A DNA stretch of 64,000 nucleotides, from NCBI RefSeq assembly GCF_000426065.1, contig NZ_AUEQ01000001.1:372001-436000 (forward strand). The letters run 5' to 3'. How positions within the stretch are numbered: the stretch's first letter is position 1; every line of letters starts with the position of its first letter. Below, piece by piece: positions 35,324 through 44,321 of this stretch. The notes below the pieces were generated by a model, which was given only the letters and a program-made list of their open reading frames with translations, was not told the origin of the DNA and searched no databases. The position numbers and the translations under genes were made by a program. Origin of the DNA: Mycobacterium sp. URHD0025. Lineage in GTDB: Bacteria > Actinomycetota > Actinomycetes > Mycobacteriales > Mycobacteriaceae.

Positions 35324-36064
35324 TCAGGCGTTCATGCCGCCATCAACGGTGATGCCAGTGCCGGTGATATTTCGGGCAGCCGGGCTAGCCAGAAACCCAA
35401 CTGCCGATGCAATGTCGACCACATTTGAAAAACGTCCGAGCGCCATGAGTTCCTTTAACCCATCGGCACCCGCACCGTCTGCTGGATTCATATCGGTATC
35501 CGTCGGTCCCGGATGAACCAGGTTGACAGTGATATGGCGCGGTCCGAGTTCGCGCGCCAGGCCACGAGTGAAGGACAGCAACGCAGATTTGGACATCGAA
35601 TAGACCGTTGCGTAGTCGATCGCGACCCGCTCAGCCAGGCAGGAGCCCAGAGAGACGATTCGGCCTCCATCGGGCAGATAAGTAATCGCAGCCCGTGAAG
35701 CGAGCACGACCGAGCGAATGTTCACTGCGATCATGTGATCGATCTGCTCAAGTGTGGTCTCGGTCAGCGGCGCCGAATGCAACACACCAGCGTTGTTGAC
35801 CAAAATGTCCAATCCGCCTAGTTGCGAGACAGTTTCATTGACCGACCACGTGACGGCCGCTGCGTCTGCACTGTCAGCTCGAATCGCCGCGGCCCTCCGC
35901 CCGAGCGAACGAACCTTGTCAGTGACCGTCTCCGCGCACTCAGCCGAGCGCTGGTACGTGATGGCCACATCGGCGCCACGAGCGGCCAGTTCCACGGCGA
36001 TGGCCGCCCCGATGCCTCGTGCGGCGCCGGTGACCAGAGCCCGCTTACCCGTCAGATCCGACAC
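35324..36064 (-). CDS. SDR family oxidoreductase
   Basis: About 246 residues: TGAARGIGAAIAVELAARG, ILVNNAG, catalytic Ser in LGSCLAE, Tyr and Lys in YSMSKSA and the C-terminal VDGGMNA, as in FabG-like and glucose-dehydrogenase-like SDRs. GTG 36064 follows AGAGGAACCAAT; the frame runs to 36118 without support. It is the third gene of a leftward row with the GlxA-type regulator and Rid copy 3. Confidence 0.87.
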   Translation of the reverse strand: MSDLTGKRALVTGAARGIGAAIAVELAARGADVAITYQRSAECAETVTDKVRSLGRRAAAIRADSADAAAVTWSVNETVSQLGGLDILVNNAGVLHSAPLTETTLEQIDHMIAVNIRSVVLASRAAITYLPDGGRIVSLGSCLAERVAIDYATVYSMSKSALLSFTRGLARELGPRHITVNLVHPGPTDTDMNPADGAGADGLKELMALGRFSNVVDIASAVGFLASPAARNITGTGITVDGGMNA

Positions 36065-36245
36065 ATTGGTTCCTCTCGAACGACTGATGTTTCTCTGATC
36101 AGCGTTCCCTTCCGACAAATCTCACACGAGTGTCGTAATCGACAATTTGCAAAAGGATTTGGCCACAATCGGTCGAATAGTCAGCGGTTGTGGATAGTTC
36201 GCGTATAGCACGAGTGAGTGTACGTCCAAGCGTAAGGAGGCACGC

Positions 36246-36665
36246 TCAGTATTCCCCGGGATACGCTGCGGTCGCGCGGATTTCGACAAGCAGTCCGGGG
36301 CTAGCGAGGCCGCTGACGCCGATAAGCGACCAAGCCGGGTAAGGAGGCTTGATGTGACGCGCCTTCGCCCTAGTAAAGCCCGGTAGGTGCTGGTGGATGT
36401 CGACGTGGTAGCTGGTGACATCGACGAGCGCGGACAGGTCTAGACCTTCCAGGCGGAGAATTTCCCGCAGCTTCCCAATGGCGATCTCGGTCTGCGCCTC
36501 GATGCCCTCAGGGATGGTGCCGTCGGGGCACCGACCGATGGTGCCAGCAATGAATAAGTGCCCGTATGAGCGCACTGCCGCGGAATAGCCAAAGCTCGCG
36601 AATGCGCCCACGGTCTGGCCGAAGATCTCAGAGTTTTCGGGGACCTCAACAGTGTGGATTGTCAT
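36246..36665 (-). CDS. RidA/YjgF family protein (copy 3)
   Basis: A 139-residue Rid-fold protein (LFIAGTIGRCPDGTIP, AIGKLREILRLEGLDLSALV, then PGLLVEIRATAAYPG). ATG 36665 follows AAAGGAATACGCA. Where archetypal RidA has its catalytic Arg, this protein reads YPAWSLIGV, so Trp replaces it, as in copy 1. The frame upstream (to 36827) is low-quality and not coding. It lies between the SDR and GlxA-type genes on the same strand. Confidence 0.86.
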   Translation of the reverse strand: MTIHTVEVPENSEIFGQTVGAFASFGYSAAVRSYGHLFIAGTIGRCPDGTIPEGIEAQTEIAIGKLREILRLEGLDLSALVDVTSYHVDIHQHLPGFTRAKARHIKPPYPAWSLIGVSGLASPGLLVEIRATAAYPGEY

Positions 36666-36915
36666 TGCGTATTCCTTTCGTTGTGACTCATGCGGATCAG
36701 TTGTTTCAGCGAGACGCACGGCCGACTTGCTCGCTGCGGAGCTGACTGAAACCCTCTGTTTCGCTGAGGAATTCGCCATGGATCGCGCCGTGGTCCGCGT
36801 TGTTCGAGTTTGTCGCGGCGCACCCAACGGTCGCGTCGGCGGACGATTGCATCGTGTCTAATCGCCTCTCCGAGCCCACAGTCGAATTGCCTGTTCGATT
36901 ACTAGGTTTGCCCGT

Positions 36916-37881
36916 TCAGACGGCAGTCGCTGTGGCGTAGTCACACGAGAAGGCTTGACGGTAGGCGGTTGGCGTCGTGGCCAGGCTGCGGCGGAAATGG
37001 AGGCGCAGATTGGCAGCCGATCCCAAGCCCGAGTCCTGAGCGACCCGGTCGATCGAATAGTCGGTGGTTTCAAGTAGTTCGCGTGCAGCGGTAACGCGCG
37101 CGTTGACCAGCCACTGCAACGGAGTCGTTCCTGTTTCGTCGGTAAAACGACGCATGAAAGTTCGCACCGACATCCTGGCGTGCTGGGCCATCTCTGCGAC
37201 GGTGATTGTCTCGGCGAGACGGCCCAATACCCAGGCCCGAGTGGCAGCCAACGACGTGTCCCCGATAATCGCAACCGCAGCGGGAACATATTGCGCCTGC
37301 CCCCCATCGCGATGAGGCGGGGCAACCAATGCACGCGCTACCCGATTCGCGGTCGCGGCACCAAGATCCCGCATCACCATGTACAAGCACATGTCGATCC
37401 CGCAACACATTCCGGCAGAAGTAAGGACATCACCGTTGTCGACATAGAGAACATCCCGATCGATTTGCACCGACGGAAACAACGCCTCGAATTCCCCAAG
37501 ATGCTGCCAATGCGTGGTGGCTCGTTGACCGTCGAGGACGCCAGCAGCCGCCAAAGCAAATGCCCCGGTGCAAATTGAGGCCACCCTGGCACCTCGCGCC
37601 ACACTCTCTACTAGAACGTCCAGAACTGGGGCAGGGACGGGCCGATCCACCGGCTGATACCCCGGGACGATCACGGTATCGGCCTCACCCACTGCATCAA
37701 GTCCGTGGCCGACCACCAACGCCAGGCCCGATGCAGTGCTGACGCGATCCGACATCCCGCAGACTTTCAAGTCATACGGGACATCAGAGTCAACTGTGAA
37801 TACATCGACCGGGATCGCAATGTCCAATGCCGTGACACCGTCAAGGGCCACAACTGCAATACGGTGCTGTTTCTCCATCAC
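36916..37881 (-). CDS. GlxA-type regulator (DJ-1/PfpI sensor plus AraC domain)
   Basis: A 321-residue protein: a DJ-1/PfpI-like domain (about 5-180; VALDGVTALDIAIPVDVF, with the elbow Cys in ASICTGAFALAAAGVL) and a C-terminal AraC domain (about 215-310; EMAQHARMSVRTFMRRFTDE and GLGSAANLRLHFRRSL). Such proteins activate amine, betaine or other nitrogen-compound catabolism genes. Rid copy 3 and the SDR lie downstream on the same strand and are its likely targets. Confidence 0.9.
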   Translation of the reverse strand: MMEKQHRIAVVALDGVTALDIAIPVDVFTVDSDVPYDLKVCGMSDRVSTASGLALVVGHGLDAVGEADTVIVPGYQPVDRPVPAPVLDVLVESVARGARVASICTGAFALAAAGVLDGQRATTHWQHLGEFEALFPSVQIDRDVLYVDNGDVLTSAGMCCGIDMCLYMVMRDLGAATANRVARALVAPPHRDGGQAQYVPAAVAIIGDTSLAATRAWVLGRLAETITVAEMAQHARMSVRTFMRRFTDETGTTPLQWLVNARVTAARELLETTDYSIDRVAQDSGLGSAANLRLHFRRSLATTPTAYRQAFSCDYATATAV

Positions 37882-38221
37882 TGACTGACACTGACCTACC
37901 AGCAGCTCTCATGAACAGTGGCAATTCTGCCTAGTACCGCAAGGATCCGGCCATTCTGGTGGCGGATGGCTCCCGTTCCCTGGTCCGGCCATCCCCACCC
38001 TCCCTGTGTCTCACCACCCCCAACGCCGGACCTGCTAATCAGGTCCCGCCGCCGATTCGATTCCGGCGCCAGCCGACTTTGCCGGTTCTCACAGGCGGAC
38101 TACTGGGAACGACAACAAAGCTGCCGGCGGATCACCGGCCAATCCCGTTCATAAGTTTAACTAATCCACATGAAGAATCATTAGCTGTACTTGATCACCG
38201 CACCTCCATACCCTCGACCCC
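37882..38221. other. Intergenic region between GlxA-type and LysE genes
   Basis: About 340 bp holding two divergent promoters and the partial repeat copy D (37918-37967). Beyond that I see no gene; 37970-38120 is C-rich and unstructured. This is a plausible right edge of the accessory block that starts near 10.5 kb. Confidence 0.45.
37918..37967 (+). repeat. Partial copy D of the structured repeat
   Basis: GTGGCAATTCTGCC (37918-37931) matches the right arm of copy C (GTGGCAATTCTCC), and GGCCATTCTGGTGGCGGAT (37949-37967) resembles the terminal motif TGCCATCCAGATGGCGGAT of copies A and B, in the same orientation. The spacing between them is shorter than in B or C, so this would be a deletion derivative. 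Confidence 0.4.
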
Positions 38222-38821
38222 ATGGCTTCACCTGTCCTCATCGGATTCCTCACCACCATGGCGCTGATCGCCGCGATCGGCGCGCAGAACGCCTTCGTGT
38301 TGCGCCAAGGCATCCGTGGGGAGCACATCGTCGCCGTGATCGCGTTGTGCACGGTCTCCGATCTGATCCTGATCGCCGCGGGCATCGCCGGCGTCGGTGC
38401 CGTGATCACCGCCCACCCCGATGCCATGGCGGTCGCGAAATTCGGAGGCGCCGCCTTCCTTATCGGCTACGGCGTGCTCGCCGCGCGCCGCGCCTTCCGG
38501 CCGGCAACCCTCAACCCGTCCGAGCGCACCCCGGCCCGCCTGGCCGAGGTGCTGGTCACCTGCCTCGCGCTGACCTGGCTGAACCCACACGTATACCTGG
38601 ACACCGTGGTGCTGCTCGGCTCCCTGGCCAACGAACACCGCGAGCAACGATGGCTCTTCGGCGCCGGCGCGGTGGCCGCGAGTGCACTGTGGTTCACCGG
38701 TCTGGGCCTCGGCGCGCGTCGGCTGGCCGGACTGTTCGCCACCCCGATGACCTGGCGCATCCTCGACGGCGTCATCGCGGTGATGATGGTCGCGCTGGGC
38801 GTCAGCCTCGCGGTGTCCTGA
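38222..38821 (+). CDS. LysE/ArgO family amino-acid exporter
   Basis: A 199-residue membrane protein with about six segments and the LysE hallmark [16 protein letters not shown] near residues 20-35; the second conserved element is [16 protein letters not shown]. Family members export lysine, arginine or related basic amino acids. No LysG-type regulator is adjacent. ATG 38222 has no obvious Shine-Dalgarno; CATACCCT upstream could be a -10 of a nearly leaderless transcript. Confidence 0.92.
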   Translation: MASPVLIGFLTTMALIAAIGAQNAFVLRQGIRGEHIVAVIALCTVSDLILIAAGIAGVGAVITAHPDAMAVAKFGGAAFLIGYGVLAARRAFRPATLNPSERTPARLAEVLVTCLALTWLNPHVYLDTVVLLGSLANEHREQRWLFGAGAVAASALWFTGLGLGARRLAGLFATPMTWRILDGVIAVMMVALGVSLAVS

Positions 38822-38903
38822 CGTCGGTCACCATTACTTTGCCGCAGCCGGAATTCGTCGGCCGCGTGTCGATCGGGCTCCCGGCATGAGACAGACTTAG
38901 CAG

Positions 38904-39830
38904 GTGAGTCCCATGTTCCGCCGTGAACCGGCCCCGCCTCCGCATCCCATGGCGGACGCCCCGGCCTGGTTCACCTCCGCCCTGGAAAAGACGCCGGAGC
39001 ACTCCACCATCGACGTCGACGGATGCCCCATTCACGTGCGCTCGTGGGGCGACCCGGACAAACCTCCGCTCGCGTTCGTCCATGGCGGCGGAGCGCACTC
39101 CGGCTGGTGGGACCACATCGCGCCGTTCTTCGCCCGCACCCATCGCGTCATCGCGCCCGACCTGAGCGGGCACGGCGACAGCGGCACCCGCACCGAATAC
39201 GCCCTGTCGATCTGGGCCCGGGAAGTTCTCGCGGCATCAGAAGCCTCGGGATCCTCGGCGCGGCCCACCATCGTCGGTCACAGCATGGGCGGCTGGGTCG
39301 GCGCCTCGGCCGCCACCCGCTACGGCGCACAGATCGACAGCATCCTGGTCATCGATTCGCCGCTGCGCGAACGCGCCCCCGAGGAAGTTCGACTGCGCAA
39401 ACGTCGCCGGGACACCGCCGGATACCAGTCCGAGGAAGAGATCCTGGCCCGCTTTCGGGCGGTGCCCAAGCAGGACGTGACACTGCCCTACATCGGTCAC
39501 CACATCGCGGTGGAATCGATACGCAAAACCGACGACGGCTGGGTGTGGAAGTTCGACCCCGACATCTTCGGCGGGCACCTGCTCGACGAGACGGCCGCCG
39601 ACGAGGAGATCCTGGAAAACACCTTCGCCCGGATCCCTTGCCGCGTGGGCTATTTGCGTTGCGAAGACGGGGTGGTCCCACCGCGGATGGCCGACCAGAT
39701 TCGCTCGATGCTGCAACTACGCGGGCCATTCGTCGAACTGGCGGAGGCTGGCCATCACCCCATGCTGGATCAACCCCTGCCGCTGGTAGCGACCATCCGC
39801 ACCCTGCTGGAGTTCTGGTCGATCACTTAG
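38904..39830 (+). CDS. Alpha/beta hydrolase
   Basis: A 308-residue protein: oxyanion region FVHGGGAHSGWWDH, nucleophile Ser in VGHSMGGWVGA, acid probably in RCEDGVVPP and His in EAGHHPMLDQP. Substrate class unknown (ester, lactone or C-C hydrolase). The start is GTG 38904 or ATG 38913. Its 3' end overlaps the 3' end of the convergent SRPBCC gene by 8 bp. Confidence 0.88.
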   Translation: MSPMFRREPAPPPHPMADAPAWFTSALEKTPEHSTIDVDGCPIHVRSWGDPDKPPLAFVHGGGAHSGWWDHIAPFFARTHRVIAPDLSGHGDSGTRTEYALSIWAREVLAASEASGSSARPTIVGHSMGGWVGASAATRYGAQIDSILVIDSPLRERAPEEVRLRKRRRDTAGYQSEEEILARFRAVPKQDVTLPYIGHHIAVESIRKTDDGWVWKFDPDIFGGHLLDETAADEEILENTFARIPCRVGYLRCEDGVVPPRMADQIRSMLQLRGPFVELAEAGHHPMLDQPLPLVATIRTLLEFWSIT

Positions 39831-40251
39831 CGCGCAGCGGCCCGGCGAACGACTTCTTGAGCGCTCGCGGCGCCACAACGGGCAGCAGGGCGGCGAGCAG
39901 CTTGCGTTTGAGTCCCGTTGGGTTGCGGACCAATTCGACGTCCACTCGGGTGCCGGTGGCCTGCGGCGCGAGTTGGAACGTCCAGCCACCGCCCGGGCCG
40001 AAGACTTTCGAGTCGTGCGTCGCGACGGTGACGCGCCCGCGCTTGGCATCCCAGTCATAGCGGGCGCGCTCCCACGCCGACGCTGTTCCCTCAGTCACCT
40101 CGGCCCAGGTGTCTCCGAGGGCATGCACTTCGAAATGGTCCGCGTCGATCGTCGGCCACTGCTGCGGACGGGACGGCCCGAAGTCAGTCAGCACATCGAT
40201 GAGAGCGGCGGGGTCGAGCGCTGAGGTCATCTGGAAGCGGACGACAGGCAT
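39823..40251 (-). CDS. SRPBCC family protein
   Basis: A 142-residue START/Bet-v1-like domain (FQMTSALDPAALIDVLTDFG at the start, VELVRNPTGLKRKLLAALLP near the end). Such domains bind hydrophobic ligands or act as cyclases; mycobacterial members are mostly uncharacterised. ATG 40251 follows AGGAGTGCCACC. It is convergent with the hydrolase gene. Confidence 0.78.
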   Translation of the reverse strand: MPVVRFQMTSALDPAALIDVLTDFGPSRPQQWPTIDADHFEVHALGDTWAEVTEGTASAWERARYDWDAKRGRVTVATHDSKVFGPGGGWTFQLAPQATGTRVDVELVRNPTGLKRKLLAALLPVVAPRALKKSFAGPLRAK

Positions 40252-40545
40252 GGTGGCACTCCTAGGGACGAGTTCATGTGGGCGACAACGTCACCATCTG
40301 ACCCGCCCACGGTGATCAAGTCCAACGATTGCTTTTGATACAGGACATCTCCCTCAGAGATGACACCGCTGCGCTGAGCAGCCATCCGAGCCCAGGCGGC
40401 CACTCATACCAAGACTGGATCAGCCCATACCTAAACGGACTTGGACGTGTATCAATATTCTGCCCTACATTCTGTGAGGCGGGTCACTCGCCGACGTCAT
40501 CTCTGAGCCACCGCACCTCGGTGGGGTCGACCGAATGGAGCGGAA

Positions 40546-41895
40546 GTGCCGATCACGCAACCCGCGTCCGCCGACCTGCAGTCGGCGGTGTCGAAATTCT
40601 TCCGCCGCGTTGTTCCGCTGCTGATCATCATGCTGATCTGCAATCAGCTCAACCGCGCCAACATCGGATATGCACAGGAATACCTGGAGGCGGACGTCGG
40701 CATCGGTGCTGCCGCTTATGGTTTCGGAGCAGGCGTGTTCTTCGTGGCCTACGCCATTTTCGAACTCCCGAGCAACATCCTGATGGAGAAGTTCGGCGCC
40801 CGCATCTGGCTGACGCGCATCATGATCAGCTGGGGCCTGGTGTCCGCCGCGATGATGTTCGTCCAAAGCGCCGAAATGTTCTACGTCCTGCGATTCCTGC
40901 TCGGCATGGCCGAGGCCGGCTTCTTCCCGGCTGTCATCTACTACATGGCCAAGTGGTTACCCGACAGCCACCGCGGGCGGGCAACGGCGCTGTTCATCGC
41001 AGGATCCTCCATCGCCGCGGCGATCTCCGGTCCGCTGTCGGGCCCGCTGCTCTCATTGCACGGCCAGGGCGGTCTGCGGGGGTGGCAGTGGCTGTTTCTG
41101 ATCGAAGGCATGGTGTCGGTACTCGTCGGAGTCGTCGCCTACTTCATGCTCAATTCGAAGATCCGCGATGCCAAGTGGCTGACCCCCGCCGAGCAGGACG
41201 CCCTCATCGACACCATCGAGGTCGAGGAAGCCGAAAAATCCAAGGCGTCCGGCGTCGAGGGTAAGGGCAACCGCTGGAAGATGTTGGCGGACCCCAAGCT
41301 GCTGTTGTTCTGCTGGATCTACTTCGCCATTCAACTGTCGATATACGCCAACACTTTCTGGCTGCCATCGATCGTGCGCCGTATCCACGGCCTCAACGAC
41401 ATCACCGTCGGCCTGCTGTCGAGCCTGCCGTGGATCAGCGCAGTCATCGCGATGTACCTGTCTTCGCGCCTCGGCGACCGCAGACCTGACTTGCGCCGCC
41501 CCCTGCTGATCTTCGCCCTGCTCACCGCGGCAGCCGGTACCTACCTGGCCGCCATCACCTCCCCTCTGCTGGCGCTGCTCTTCCTCTGCATCGCGGCGAT
41601 GGGATTCAAGAGCGCCAGTCCCCTGTTCTGGTCCATTCCCCAATCCTCAATGCACCCAATGGTCTTGGCACCCGCGATCGCGATCATCAACTCGCTGGGC
41701 AACCTGGGCGGGTTCGTCGCACCGTTCGGATTCGGCCTGATCAAACAAGCCACCGGTGCCGTCACCTGGGGCCTGTACGCACTGGCTGCGGCCAGCCTGA
41801 TCGCAGCCGCTTCCGTGATGCTGGTCCGGAAGAAGTCAGTCGACGTCACCGACGTGTTCTTCCCCGAGCCGGCACCGGCACACAAGACGCATTGA
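40546..41895 (+). CDS. MFS transporter, anion:cation symporter (phthalate permease-like)
   Basis: A 449-residue, 12-TM protein. The N-terminal LIICNQLNRANIGYA-type segment (here LIIMLICNQLNRANIGYA) and ELPSNILMEKFGARIWL fit the ACS branch (phthalate, glucarate, nicotinate or pantothenate uptake). A long central loop (about 205-240) is charged. GTG 40546 follows GGAGCGGAA. The 294 bp upstream hold no gene. The degenerate HAD gene follows 58 bp later. Confidence 0.9.
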   Translation: MPITQPASADLQSAVSKFFRRVVPLLIIMLICNQLNRANIGYAQEYLEADVGIGAAAYGFGAGVFFVAYAIFELPSNILMEKFGARIWLTRIMISWGLVSAAMMFVQSAEMFYVLRFLLGMAEAGFFPAVIYYMAKWLPDSHRGRATALFIAGSSIAAAISGPLSGPLLSLHGQGGLRGWQWLFLIEGMVSVLVGVVAYFMLNSKIRDAKWLTPAEQDALIDTIEVEEAEKSKASGVEGKGNRWKMLADPKLLLFCWIYFAIQLSIYANTFWLPSIVRRIHGLNDITVGLLSSLPWISAVIAMYLSSRLGDRRPDLRRPLLIFALLTAAAGTYLAAITSPLLALLFLCIAAMGFKSASPLFWSIPQSSMHPMVLAPAIAIINSLGNLGGFVAPFGFGLIKQATGAVTWGLYALAAASLIAAASVMLVRKKSVDVTDVFFPEPAPAHKTH

Positions 41896-41953
41896 CGAAG
41901 ATTCCGTCCGCATCACGACCGCCCGCGATACCGCCCCGGAGCACACGTCGACC

Positions 41954-42721
41954 TTGACCACCGTCACCACGGCCTGCCGGCCATCCGACCTGGAACCGAA
42001 CTCAGACGTCTCCGCACTGCTGTTCGGCTGGGAAGGAACGCTTTTCGGCACACCGGACTTCACCTACAGCGTCCTGCACAGAGCTCTGGCGGCCTACGGT
42101 GCCACCATCGATCAACGCTGGTTCGACGAACACCACCATCTGCCGATCGTCGAGATGGTGGCCCGCGCCTGCGAACACTCGTCAGTGGCGGCCGATCCCC
42201 ACATGATCATCGCCGAACGCAATCGTCTGGCCGACACACTCGCCACGAAGATGCGACCGAATAGCCTCTTGCACAGGCTGATCCACCGGCATCAGGAATC
42301 GCTCCCCATCGGCGTCGTCACAGGATCCGACCGATCGGCCGTTCGCACCGCGATGCGCGCCTTCCAGCTCGACACCATCATGCGCGTCGTCATCACACGT
42401 GACGCCGTTGTCCGGGGCACGCCGTATCCGGACGGCCACTTGCTCGCATGCCGACGGCTCGGTCTCCCCGCGGCCGATGTTCAGGTCTACGAAGCAACCG
42501 ATAACGGCATCCACGCCGCACGTGCAGCCGGAGTGGCACGGATCGTCGACGTCCGCCCACTGCTGCGGCGATCAGCCGGATCCGTCATCCACGATTCAGC
42601 GCGCCTCCTCGACTTCGCGCGGCGATGGGAGCCCTACGGCGGACCACCTGCAGAGGACATCATGATCCAATTCGGTCTCACGCCCACTGCTTTCACCGAA
42701 CGCATCGCGCGGCTCACCTAG
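41954..42721 (+). CDS. HAD-superfamily protein with degenerate catalytic motifs
   Basis: A 255-residue protein with the general phosphoglycolate-phosphatase/phosphonatase layout, but motif I (normally DxDGT) reads FGWEGTL, so the nucleophile Asp is Gly and the second Asp is Glu. Motif II survives as VVTGSDR, motif III reads TPYPDGHLLA, and motif IV (usually EDS) reads EATDNG. It is unlikely to be a phosphatase. TTG 41954 is the first start after the MFS stop; a later start is possible. Probably cotranscribed with the MFS gene. A binding or regulatory role is conjecture. Confidence 0.72.
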   Translation: MTTVTTACRPSDLEPNSDVSALLFGWEGTLFGTPDFTYSVLHRALAAYGATIDQRWFDEHHHLPIVEMVARACEHSSVAADPHMIIAERNRLADTLATKMRPNSLLHRLIHRHQESLPIGVVTGSDRSAVRTAMRAFQLDTIMRVVITRDAVVRGTPYPDGHLLACRRLGLPAADVQVYEATDNGIHAARAAGVARIVDVRPLLRRSAGSVIHDSARLLDFARRWEPYGGPPAEDIMIQFGLTPTAFTERIARLT

Positions 42722-42726
42722 ACATG

Positions 42727-44196
42727 TCAGACCGGCGCGAAGCGACCGGCCCAGGGCATCGCCTGCTCGAGCTGAGCAGCCAGCTTGAGCAGCAGCGCTT
42801 CCCCGGCAAGCGGAGCCACGAACTGGACGCCGAGCGGCAATCCTTCTGGCGTCCAGTGCAGAGGTAGCGAGATCGCGGGGCGACCGGTGATGTTCGCCAG
42901 TTGCGTGTAGGGCACCCAGCCAAGGTTCTTGTCCACCATGTCGTCGACAATCTTGGTGTAGCGCAACAAGCTTGCGGTACGGGTCTTGATCAACGCGTCA
43001 GCAGCATGCTGCAGCACGACCGGGAGATCGAACTCGCCGATCCGCGGGGGCAGCGTTGCCAGGGCGGGCGTCAAGAGCAGGTCGTACGACTCGAAGAACG
43101 TGCCGAGGCGCCGCGTGTGTTCGTGGCGCCGCTGCACCGCGTCCAGATAGTCGACACTGCTTGTGGCGCGACCGATCGCCGCCATGATGAGCGTGTCACG
43201 TTCGAACGCGTCGTCGCCCGCCCCGGTCAACCGCTTGGCCTCGGCGAGCTCCCATGCGCTGTAGACGAACCAGGTCAGCAGGAAGTCGCGGGCCAGCGCG
43301 GCGTCGTCGAACGGTGCTTGTGGCAGCTCCTCGACATGGTGTCCGAGTTCGGTCAACGCGGCAGCCGTCCTCTCGACGGCGGCAAATGCCTCGGGGTGTG
43401 GCGAGGGGTTGATCGCCGTCGGCACCCGCAGCCCGATCCGCAATTTGCCGGGATCGGCCCCCACACATGACGCGAATGGTTCAGTGGGCAGCGCCGGCAC
43501 ATACGGCCCCCAGGGTTCGCCGCCGCTGAGAACGTCGAGCATGGCCGCGGTGTCGCGCACCGACCGCGAGACGACGCCTTGAACAGCTGCGCCGTGCATG
43601 GACTCGCCGGTCGCCGGACCCGACGGCGTCAGTCCGCGGCCCGGTTTCAGCCCGACGAGTCCACAACTGGCCGCCGGGATACGAATCGATCCACCGCCGT
43701 CGTTCGCGCCGGCACACGGCACGATGCCGGCGGCGACCGCGGCTGCGGACCCACCCGAGCTCCCACCCGGCGACCTCGTGAGGTCCCAGGGGTTGCGGGC
43801 CGGGCCCCAGGCCTCCGGCTCGGTGATCCCCTTCGCGCCGAACTCAGGGATGTTGGTTTTCCCGAAGATGACCAGGCCCGCGTCGATCCAGCGCTGGACC
43901 ACCGTGGCGTGCTCGGGGGCGTTCAGCGACATCAGCGCACGTGAACCCGCCGAGGTGGGCAAACCCGCATAGTCCTGGGCAAGGTCCTTGATCAGGAACG
44001 GGACCCCGGCGAATGGGCCGGTCAGATCGTCCGACGGCGACGCGGGGACGTCACGCACGATGGCGTTGATCTTCGGGTTTACCGCCGCGGCCCGCTCCTG
44101 GGCCGCGGTGAGGAGCTCAGCCGCCGAAACCTGCTTGTCAGCAATCAGTTTCGCCAAGGAGGTGGCGTCGTGCGCACGATACTCGTCGAAGTCCAT
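42727..44196 (-). CDS. Amidase (amidase-signature family)
   Basis: About 489 residues with the Ser-cisSer-Lys triad: Lys in LIKDLAQ, the signature RSPGGSSGGSAAAVAAG and the nucleophile Ser in GGSIRIPAA. It hydrolyses a carboxamide to acid and ammonia; substrate unknown. ATG 44196 (MDFDEYRAHDATSLA) is preferred over the frame opening at 44319, which would overlap the divergent gene's promoter. It ends 5 bp from the stop of the HAD gene (convergent). Confidence 0.92.
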   Translation of the reverse strand: MDFDEYRAHDATSLAKLIADKQVSAAELLTAAQERAAAVNPKINAIVRDVPASPSDDLTGPFAGVPFLIKDLAQDYAGLPTSAGSRALMSLNAPEHATVVQRWIDAGLVIFGKTNIPEFGAKGITEPEAWGPARNPWDLTRSPGGSSGGSAAAVAAGIVPCAGANDGGGSIRIPAASCGLVGLKPGRGLTPSGPATGESMHGAAVQGVVSRSVRDTAAMLDVLSGGEPWGPYVPALPTEPFASCVGADPGKLRIGLRVPTAINPSPHPEAFAAVERTAAALTELGHHVEELPQAPFDDAALARDFLLTWFVYSAWELAEAKRLTGAGDDAFERDTLIMAAIGRATSSVDYLDAVQRRHEHTRRLGTFFESYDLLLTPALATLPPRIGEFDLPVVLQHAADALIKTRTASLLRYTKIVDDMVDKNLGWVPYTQLANITGRPAISLPLHWTPEGLPLGVQFVAPLAGEALLLKLAAQLEQAMPWAGRFAPV

Positions 44197-44321
44197 TCCA
44201 AGAAGGTAGACCCCGATGACCGTGCGCGGTGGTGTACCACCGGCGAGCAACGCGGGGGTCGTTGCTGCCGGGGAATCCGGCTTGGGCAAGCTGAGTACCA
44301 CCGACCCGAGAAGGAGCATTC

